NCBI RefSeq assembly: GCF_013426205.1 | Contig: NC_089424.1 | Span: forward strand, 1,984,001 to 2,048,000 | Length of the DNA stretch: 64,000 bases | Reading direction: 5' to 3' | Source: Metarhizium brunneum | Taxonomy: Eukaryota; Ascomycota; Sordariomycetes; Hypocreales; Clavicipitaceae | Shown: positions 57,701-64,000 of the stretch, in pieces | Numbering within the stretch: the stretch's first letter is position 1 | How the letters are laid out: the number at the start of each line of letters is the position of its first letter | Made by a program: the position numbers and the translations under genes | Notes under the pieces: model-generated | Seen by the model: the letters and a program-made list of their open reading frames with translations, nothing else | What the model was told of the DNA's origin: nothing | Database searches by the model: none

Positions 57701-58243
57701 AAGCTCGGGAAGATGATAGGCATCCTGTTTATGAAATCGTCGAGATTGAATCTTTTCCTTGTGCGTCATACCAATCTCATCAACGTACGCGATGTTACTG
57801 GCATCGGGGACTTCTTCGCGTAGTGCTTCCTCCTCTCTGGCTGCAAAGTCGCCGTCGTCGACTCTCTTTCGCCTCTCCTCTTCCTCGACGGCGATGCGCT
57901 GCATCTGCACAGCGAGAAGCTTTCCGGCAGTTCTAACGGCATCTTCCCTTCGGCCCTCACGCCTTCTTTGTCTCCTTTGGATGGTTGCTCTCTTGAGCGC
58001 TGGTGCGCCGCCGTCAAAGACGAACACAGGCTGGATGCCAAACCACAGCAGCTTGCAAATGCGGCGGAAGAAGCCGACTACGTGGGAGTTGCGCAGGGCA
58101 TTGCCTTCTTTGTCTCGGACAGCTTTGAGGAACTGGTAGATCCAGATGGAGGCATCGACAGCGAGGCGCTTGCGATTGAGTGTTGCGAGATTGGTTGGAC
58201 GCGCACATGGCTGCACAACGGTCCAGAGACCGTTCACACCCAT
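54734..58243 (-). CDS. rad2: DNA repair endonuclease Rad2/XPG
   Basis: Makes the 3' incision in nucleotide excision repair. An uninterrupted 1169-codon frame. The N-region has MGVNGLWTVVQPC, DASIWIYQFLKAVRD and FVFDGGAPALKR with its metal-binding aspartates. A long acidic, poorly conserved spacer of about 700 residues follows, as in XPG. The I-region starts near residue 880 (CQALLRLFGIPYITAPMEAE, then GIVTDDSDTFLFGG), followed by the helix-hairpin-helix LLGSDYTEGLPGVGPVTAVE. The C-terminus ends in a basic segment (TSKRRRRDVVDDDE) suited to nuclear import. ITRFFGG near the end (NITRFFGGG) resembles a PCNA-binding box. Length and order agree with fungal Rad2/Rad13, and the start is unambiguous. 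Confidence 0.96.
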   Translation of the reverse strand: MGVNGLWTVVQPCARPTNLATLNRKRLAVDASIWIYQFLKAVRDKEGNALRNSHVVGFFRRICKLLWFGIQPVFVFDGGAPALKRATIQRRQRRREGRREDAVRTAGKLLAVQMQRIAVEEEERRKRVDDGDFAAREEEALREEVPDASNIAYVDEIGMTHKEKIQSRRFHKQDAYHLPELEGGITPMGKSDDPRIMSIEELEEYARQFHNGEDINLYDFSKIDFNGDFFKSLPPPDRYNILNAARLRSRLRMGLSKDQLDDMFPDRMAFSRFQIERVKERNHLTQRLMYEVGMVGTDLTLGVNARVAGEKDREYILVKNEGVEGGWALGVVSKEKDIGEAHKPIDVDAIQVHYQTKNEQDAEEEDDADFEDVPIEGLNRLPKPRPDFTAAGLQTAQEIAERRQQYYGNRNGKLAEDQETEGSLFVGENNDQNIPILEATAQDRLHPEEEDDLNRAIAMSLKNQHELDNESGNDDLFEDVPIDQPEWTQKAVDAPRPIIGKGGSMIAHIVNNRANASVPKRNEAKNTTDSDSEDDMEALLVKSRMAKRAQPKPVIENKKNPFDGPLPFPKLDWGSSLFSKPPAQKDTNKVVEASVAHENNAEDDMAGGFEVEKQVGDEPAPLPPWLVDDTDIRDSLKKQQDAEREINAEDKLEAEEEERLRRKEIQDRMIEIDSSSDDGSDIQIVEIPPSPTPVADEADGKQVPAEESQAQTSPSKRNSPAESPDSTFEDVKSPPAAETSVSTELGNKSESPEPMFEDVLPAEPTITTPGKPTENDSSSPLFEDVPPVRPPASSTANPATEADDPFADVEYEEFSDPEDEELMAQMAEEAEEHARFASELNNKSAQQNREDYEKELRQLRNQQKKDRRDADEVTQVMVTECQALLRLFGIPYITAPMEAEAQCAELVKLGIVDGIVTDDSDTFLFGGTRVYKNMFNSNKFVECYIGKDLEKELSLSRDQLISLAQLLGSDYTEGLPGVGPVTAVEILSEFPGKSGLENFREWWTSVQSQSRPKEADAASPFRKKFRKTQATKLFLPPGFPNPAVHEAYLHPEVDDSAESFQWGVPDLEGLRRFLMATIGWSKERTDEVLVPVIRDMNKRDVEGTQSNITRFFGGGVGAGAREAFAPRANKVKGSKRMAAAVEKLRANMGDAAGEGTSKRRRRDVVDDDE

Positions 58244-58978
58244 GGCGGCAGGCCTCTGCTAGCAATGGTTGTCTCGACTAACCTCGGCGTATTGATTGCA
58301 TGATTTTTGATTTTGAAACAGCCAGCTTCCATGGCTACGAGGGAAACGTGGGCACGAGAGGCATGTCTGCGTTGTTGAAATGAAGGGTTAACGGAATTCA
58401 CGATGACTCGGCCCTGGGTGTGATTCTTGAGACTGTGACGCACTTGAGTCGACTTGTGGGTCCTCGACTCCTTGCGGCTCTACGGCTCTTTAGCCTCTTC
58501 CAGAGTCCAGATGTCGACGTCAACCGCCTTCCACGATGCCTCATGACCATTCGAAGGCTCAGAAAAGCATCGGCCAAAAAAAATTAAAGCAAAATTGAAT
58601 AAAATATTACAAATTTTATTATCGAGAATGATATTCGTTTTGGAGATGCCGCAGCCCTAGGCCGGAGGTTTATAGATGCTCGCCACACCATCTGCCAGCC
58701 ACATGCACAACACCGTACGCTTCCAAGAGATCCATCCCCGACACCATCACCCACCAAGCGCATTCACCCAATATAAATATCGCCGCCAATCGCACGTCTC
58801 AGAAACACCTAGTCTACACAATCATCAATCACCACACAATACCCTAAAGCCCATCAGCCCAACACCAAACAGCTTATTCAGCCGGAAAGCACAGTGCCCA
58901 CCTCAACACCAGACGCCCTTCCCCACCAACTCCCTCAACACCGGCCTAAGAAAGCAACAAAATATAGATAAAACCACA
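58244..58978. other. Divergent intergenic region, Rad2 and Naa38-like genes
   Basis: 735 bp with an A/T-rich part at 58575-58640 and C/A-rich leader sequence before the Naa38-like start. No clear promoter element named. Confidence 0.5.
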
Positions 58979-59407
58979 ATGGATAAGTCCCAAGCGCAGG
59001 AATACCTCTCCTCGCTCCTCAACCAAAACCTCCGCGTGCACACCACAGACGGCCGCCTCTTCTGGGGCGCCTTCAAATGCACCGACCCGGTACGTCTGCC
59101 GCCACACCACGAACCCGTGCCCACGGCATCCATCCAGGGAGCGCCGTTTGCGCACCGCAGCTGCAATGTCTTCTTCGCTCAAGAGCAAAACTGACCAAAT
59201 CTACGCCAGGACAAAAACATCGTGCTAGCAAACACGTACGAGTACCGCCAGCCCAGCCGCCCCCGGCTGGTGGAAGGTCCGGACGGCACCACCACGGAGG
59301 ACAGGACGTCGCGCTATCTGGGACTCGTCGTCGTCCCGGGGCACCACATAGTCAGGATGGAGCTGGAGGAGTTTGCGAGCCAGGTCAGCGGGCGCCAGGT
59401 TATTTGA
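58979..59407 (+). CDS. Lsm-domain NatC auxiliary subunit Naa38-like
   Basis: Two exons (58979-59089 and 59210-59407) around a 120-nt intron (donor GTACGT, acceptor GCCAG) encode 102 aa. The Sm fold is clear: LSSLLNQNLRVHTTDGRLFWGAFKC is the Sm1 strand set, and RYLGLVVVPGHHIVRMELEE is Sm2. The missing canonical RNA-binding residues and the insert TYEYRQPSRPRLVEGPDG between Sm1 and Sm2 fit the Lsmd1/Naa38 (yeast Mak31) type, which supports NatC N-terminal acetylation of proteins on ribosomes, rather than a spliceosomal Lsm. The splice restores TDPDKNIVLANT. Divergent from Rad2. Confidence 0.82.
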
Positions 59408-59814
59408 GCTCAATGTATAGAATGATACCCCGTGCTGCACACGCATGTCCCCCAATATACATCCCATCGCAGCAAAGACAATCAGAGTCTGTTCACATGA
59501 CAACGTGCGCATAAACTCAACACTGGGACATTTGATAATGACAAACACATGGTATTAAGAGTACACTAATAATAGAAACTTTCCCGTAGGATATCCAAGC
59601 CATCTAACAAGCAGTCACTCCGTCATCCAAACTTGCCACAAACTCCGTCCTTGGAGCCACAGCCTACCCTAAAATTATTACCGTCATTATCACTACAATC
59701 TTGGCGTCTTTTCCAGCTATTACCGAATTGTGGTGACTCCCAAAGAATTGTTCCGTAATTGATTGAGTTCCTATTTTGCGTTTCGTGTTGATTTTGTTGA
59801 CATGGCGGTGCTGC
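59408..59814. other. Intergenic between convergent genes
   Basis: About 400 bp, 3' flanks of the Naa38-like gene and Pil1. No gene seen. Confidence 0.6.
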
Positions 59815-61146
59815 TTAAGCGGCGAGAGCTTCCTTGGTACGGCCGCGAGCCTCAGCGTTGATATCGCTGCCAACCTCCTCCTCCTCCTCTTCCTCCTCGC
59901 TTTCCTCGCCGTGGCGTCCCACCCAAGAGCCACCATCATTCAGAGGAGCGTCCTGTGCAGACAGATCGTGGCCGCCCTCATTTCTGGTCCGAATGTTGTT
60001 GCGGCGGCGCTGGGACAGAGTGCGGGAGCGGGTGGAGAGCTTGGAGGAGATGGCGGCGTTGGCCGTAACCCAATTAGTGAGGGCATCCTCACAGTCCTGA
60101 ATGATGGCCCTACTAGCTTCATATCCGTCGTATGCCTGCCTGGTCTCGCCGGGAGTGACCGGGGTGTCGTCAATGAGCTCAAGGAGGTGCTTGCCGTAGC
60201 CGGCAATGATGGCAACTTTTTCGCAATGCTCACGGAGAGCATCGAACTGGTACGTATAGGCAGCCTTGACCTTCTCGCGAGTAATGTTGGAGAGCTGAGC
60301 CTCGGCGACGAGCGACTCGGCCTCGGCACGGACAAGCTCCTGCTCCAAGACGACAATCTTGGGTGAATTGGGCTCCTTGTACTTCAGCTGAGCAATCTGG
60401 TCGGTGATCTTCTGCTTGCCTGGGAGGGGTTAGCGACGGGCATTTTGTTTTTGGCAGAAAAGTCAAGGAACGCGGTCCTGCTTACGGTCTCGACTAGGCT
60501 GAACGGAAGCCTCAATGTTGCGGATGCTCTTCATGGTAATACGATACTGGTCATAGCGGTCGACGTACTGATCCTCCAGCTCGCCAATCTCGTATAGCAA
60601 TACTCCAAGCTTGTCGGTAACGTCGGAAACGTCTTCATCGCCGCCCTCTCCCCAGATGGACAGTTGTTGCTGGACGCAGCTTGTCAACGCTGCTCAGAGT
60701 TGAGAATAGGAGTGGATAAGGACTTACAGCAACCTCCATGCGCTCCTTGGCGACAGTCTCCAAGCTTCGCATCACATTCTTCTCCATCTTGACGAGCTGC
60801 GCCAGCTTCTTGGCCAGATCGGGGCCAAAGGCGCCACCTGCATTGCGGCGCAGGGCATGACCTGCATTCGAGCGATCAGTATGGTTGGTCTCGTCGAAGG
60901 AATGCGTGAAACTACCACGGCTTCTGTCGTATTGCACGTACCCAGATTACCCTTTCCAAAGAAGCGACCGGATTTGGTGGATGAGGGAGGCGGAGGCGGA
61001 CTCTACAGAGCAAGAAGTTAGCAATTGATTCTAGATGTAAGTATCGAGGCACATTGGGGGGGGCGATTGTCATGGACAGATCAGCGTACCTGCAGCTGGG
61101 ATGCAGTGGGCGCACGGGTGGTGCGCATAGAATAGGTGCGATGCAT
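59815..61146 (-). CDS. pil1: Eisosome core protein Pil1/Lsp1 family
   Basis: BAR-domain protein that polymerises under the plasma membrane to form eisosomes. Five exons: 61146-61090, 61002-60942, 60861-60728, 60669-60486 and 60419-59815, giving 346 aa. The N-terminus is the conserved MHRTYSMRTTRAPTASQLQ, then SPPPPPSSTKSGRFFGKGN, with the phospholipid-binding basic patch. The BAR helices follow (KKLAQLVKMEKNVMRS, QQLSIWGEGGDED, TDKLGVLLYEIGELEDQY, NIEASVQPSRDRKQKITDQI, SPKIVVLEQELVRAEAES, FDALREHCEKVAIIAGYGK, DDTPVTPGETRQAYDG). An acidic tail with a Glu run closes the protein. It is slightly longer than yeast Pil1 (339 aa). The Lsp1 and Pil1 paralogues cannot be separated from this alone. Confidence 0.95.
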
Positions 61147-62021
61147 TTCGGCGGGCGAGGCGGAAGGGCGTTTCGGGTGACCAAGAGTGAATTAGTCGGG
61201 CTCAGATGCGGTTCGGAGTGCTGCAGCTAAGCGAATACAAGCAAAATCAGAGGACGATATAAGTCAAGAGATGGAAAGGTATCAAATGGGAGCCAAGATG
61301 TGGAGGGCGAGATGGCGATGGGTTATATGGAGCCTGAGGTGGTGGCCAAATGCATGTGGTGTTTTTTTGCGGAGAGCACGAGAGAGAGATCGTCATTGGG
61401 GGGGAGACCGAAGCAGGCAGGGTGGAAGCAGGGAGCTGTGGTTTCGTTGGCGACGTCATCGCCTGGATGGGCTCGGCGGTCAAGTGGGGCACCAGCAGAC
61501 TGGAGCGGACTGAGGCGGCAGGGCGGGTATCAAGGCCAACTGGTGTCGACGGTCTGCGAACTCTGGGTGCTACTAGTGTCACGATTGGCCCCGTTTTGGC
61601 ATTAATTGATTTGTCCTGGATCAGACGGCTGGCTGCTGCTCCAACTACTAGTACCCAACTATCGACTACCGTACGGAGTGACCCAGGTGCCCTCGGTTAG
61701 TTGCCGGCTGCCTGTAACTACTTTAGTCGAGCAGGTCAATTGTCTTGCGCTGCACCAGGATTAGTGAGTAGCATCCATCGCACCAGACACCAAGGGAGCC
61801 CCCGAAACCAAAGGGAAACGCTGAGCCAGGGGTTCCCGGACGCAAAGCCTCCATGTCGCATTTCGCTACATTGGGCGGTGCAGGCATGTCTCAGGCCTTG
61901 GATCCCTCGTTGGGCTCGGCATTGAACCAGCTGTTGGCTGCCAAGAACCCAGTTTTGGGATCTCCAACTTTCAATGCCTCTGTGGCTGAAAGACCCGAGA
62001 CATGGCGACCGGCCCCATCAG

Positions 62022-62050
62022 CATCATCATCATCATCATCGTCGTCGTCC
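62022..62050 (+). repeat. CAT/CGT trinucleotide microsatellite
   Basis: Tandem CAT followed by CGT units in non-coding DNA between Pil1 and the right-edge gene. Confidence 0.85.
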
Positions 62051-62394
62051 CATTCCGGATGCGGAAGAGTAAAACTAACCACCCTCCAAACGCTTGGATC
62101 TCCACGCTTCAGTCTGCGCGTCGTGGTTCCATGACGGAGCTTTCGACATGATGCGCGAAGCAAATCTCCCGTCCTGTCTGTTTCAATTTCCTCGTGCCTT
62201 TGGCTTGCAAACCGCCCTTGGCCCTGGCAGCCCGTTTTAGGCGTTCTAGCTCGCCTGGCTATGTACATGGGTTCTGTCCAACGGGGCTGAAAGACTCAAA
62301 TAAACTTCCGGTCCTGCCGCTACCGTCCGTGGATAGCCTACTTAAGTAGATTCTAGGGTTAAAGAGAACAGCCTGCGTAGACCAGGGCACCGCC

Positions 62395-62510
62395 TGGCCA
62401 GGCATCTATGTACTGTACTTAAGTACTTAACCTAGGTACTTAAACTTAGTAGTCTGTAGGTAAAGTACCCAGGTACTTAAGTACTTGAGTAAGAAGTACT
62501 CCGTAAGGTG
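62395..62510. repeat. Cluster of ACTTAAGTAC/CCTAGGTAC palindromes
   Basis: GTACTTAAGTACTTAA, CCTAGGTACTTAA and similar overlapping palindromic units recur, with a TACTCCGTA at the right end. A second patch lies at 62810-62925. The origin is unknown. Confidence 0.7.
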
Positions 62511-63637
62511 ATGCAGAATTATCGACCTGACTTTGAGCTGATGAGCAGCAGCCCCACCATCGACAGCAGGCATAAATCATTTTTCAAGCATCATACGTCA
62601 TCACAACTCCCAGAGTCTGTGCTAGGTACCTTATGTATAATCACACGACAGCCAGGAAGTTTGGATCAAGGCAGAAATCCCAGCTTGAGTATCAAAATAC
62701 ACAAGTATTATCAACCAAAGGTAAGTAATGCGCCGCCTGCGTCTAAGCAGTGCAGGTTGGATTGCGCATGTTGTAAACGGCTGTTTTCTCGTAGCTTGGT
62801 TGCGTACATACTTAAGTACTAAGTAGTTTATTCCAGCCCGCTTGTCCCAGGCTCGACTTTTCGTGGCCTTGTCATTGTCACAACAGATCAACTCCGTACT
62901 TAAGTAAGTACCTAGGTAGGTGAATGGAGTCAGGCGTTGCGTTAGATGCCCCCACCAGTTGACTGCCAGAAGCTTGTGCCGGCCAATGGCCTAGGGGTCT
63001 TCACCGGGCCAGACAGTAAGAACTGCCCAACTGCCCAGGCTAGGCTTTACGATAGCGGCTGCTCTGATAGGCCACGTTACCGGCATTCTTTATTACAGTA
63101 CTCCGTACGTACTTTCCTCCGTGCCAAAACCGCGCGCGCGTCAATTTTGGGCCCCTGTCCGGCGTGCTCCAGCCTGGTCAAGCCTCTTTGGTTCAATCCC
63201 CGTCTCAGCGCATTGCCTACGGAGCTCCTGGAGAAAAAGTTGACGCGATCTTCGTCACGATTCGCGTGTCCGTCACCATCACTGTAGCCACACGTCGTAC
63301 GGATCTCAACCAGGAGACCAGCCCTTTGTCTTTGGTTGGCAATTGGCCTGTTGCTGCAGACCTGGCACGAGCAACCTCGCATGCCGTTATCTCTGCGAGG
63401 GACTTGCCGAGGGTCTTGCGAGTCGCGGCGCGTCAGGGTTGGCCGGCTCTGTCGTTGATGGCATGGGGTCGTCGGCGCCGTACTTGGACGTGCTGAACAA
63501 ACGGTGTGCTTCCTCTTGGCAGGAATTCCGTCTTCTGGTGCTTGAAACAAAGCGCTGGTCTAAACGGGCAGGCACACACCAGCAGTTGCCGCGACATCTT
63601 TAGTCATCGCCGGGCGCCAAATCCTACGCTGGCCGAC

Positions 63638-64000
63638 ATGTCACCCACGGGCTGGTCGGACATGCACATTCTTCGCGACATCAATGGACAACTGCCACTC
63701 GAGTCGGATCGTCCCGAATTTGTGGGAGCCGCAGCCCTGTCGTCCCGTCTCGAAGCCTTTGGCAATCGAAGACCGAGTCACCGCCAATCGAACTTCGGCA
63801 GAGCCGCGATCAGCCCGCCGCCACTACGACGACTGCCCGACGCGGCCCCAGGCCATTCTCATCGCACACAACCTCTTCCGACGTCGTTTGGACGTGACTC
63901 AGCGTCTTCGGCCTTGAACGGCGTGTGTGACAACCCTTTGGGTGATGATTTCTTAGAGACTGCCTTGAGCATGGCGCGACATACCACACCCCCTCTGCCG
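63638..64000 (+). CDS. 5' part of an unidentified gene, truncated by the window edge
   Basis: An ATG at 63638 opens a frame of 121 codons with no stop up to the last base. The start gives MSPTGWSDMHILRDINGQ. The residues that follow are Ser/Pro/Arg-rich (RRPSHRQSNFGRAAISPPPL), as in disordered N-terminal regions of fungal regulators. I do not recognise a family or domain. The frame could be chance, but its length, the ATG context (CGACATG) and the lack of competing frames near the end favour a real gene start. Confidence 0.5.
   Translation, partial: MSPTGWSDMHILRDINGQLPLESDRPEFVGAAALSSRLEAFGNRRPSHRQSNFGRAAISPPPLRRLPDAAPGHSHRTQPLPTSFGRDSASSALNGVCDNPLGDDFLETALSMARHTTPPLP

Larger units (their letters stand above)
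61147..63637. other. Gene-free stretch with ACTTAAGTAC-rich segment
   Basis: About 2.5 kb. The Pil1 promoter and leader lie at its left. A CAT/CGT trinucleotide run is at 62022-62050. At 62395-62510 and 62810-62925, overlapping palindromes of the ACTTAAGTAC and CCTAGGTAC kind recur. TACTCCGTA occurs at 62497 and 63099. No coding gene recognised. Confidence 0.5.

Noticed and set aside
63185..63202. GGTTCAATCCC resembling a tRNA B-box
   Set aside because: No matching T-stem, acceptor stem or A-box within 90 bp.
1..64000. CRISPR arrays, operons, prokaryotic RNA or integron features
   Set aside because: The gene set, introns and promoters are those of a fungal nuclear genome; no spaced direct-repeat arrays are present.

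Overview
This window is nuclear DNA of a filamentous ascomycete, most likely a Sordariomycete of the Hypocreales type. The support is short introns (about 50-80 nt) with GTAAGT-like donors and CTAAC-like branch sites, an RNA polymerase II Rpb1 with a degenerate fungal CTD, an eisosome Pil1 protein, fungal-type Hrd3, Msb1 and Tma23 proteins, and transposon relics with a C-to-T (RIP-like) bias. The genus cannot be settled from sequence alone. All exon borders were assigned by eye from splice signals, reading frame and family alignment; the exon sums of every spliced model are multiples of three.

Layout. Positions 1-12 kb are gene-poor accessory sequence. It holds two non-autonomous inverted-repeat transposons of one family (826-1237 and 7927-9123), each with a perfect 8-bp target duplication and an AT-rich 20-bp minisatellite core, plus one candidate cysteine-rich micro-gene (5221-5478). 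From 12 kb on the DNA is ordinary housekeeping sequence: RPB1 (-), COMPASS subunit Swd1 (-), Thg1 tRNA-His guanylyltransferase (+), Tma23-like G-patch protein (-), DUF726 membrane hydrolase (+), Msb1/Mug8 polarity protein (-), a 3.5-kb gene-free stretch, uracil-DNA glycosylase (-), ERAD factor Hrd3 (+), an RCR-like membrane protein (+), a conserved protein of unknown function (-), alanyl-tRNA synthetase (+), a MidA/NDUFAF7-family methyltransferase (-), an Mcy1-like cysteine synthase homologue (+), TFIIS (-), an FtsJ-like methyltransferase (+), the Rad2/XPG nuclease (-), an Naa38/Lsm-domain protein (+), Pil1 (-), and the 5' end of an unidentified gene running off the right edge (+).

Functional themes. 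Rpb1, TFIIS and Swd1 act in Pol II transcription and H3K4 methylation; Thg1 and AlaRS act on tRNA; Ung1 and Rad2 act in DNA repair; Hrd3 acts in ER quality control; Msb1 and Pil1 act at the cell cortex. The genes are not an operon or a metabolic cluster. Several are divergent pairs sharing short promoters (Swd1/Thg1, MidA/Mcy1-like, TFIIS/FtsJ-like, Rad2/Naa38, Ung1/Hrd3).

The most novel-looking items are the two-copy transposon family, the ATG-free leader and intron-bearing ORF of the cysteine-rich micro-gene, the in-frame mitochondrial-type extension of AlaRS, and a recurrent intergenic TACGGAGTA motif.
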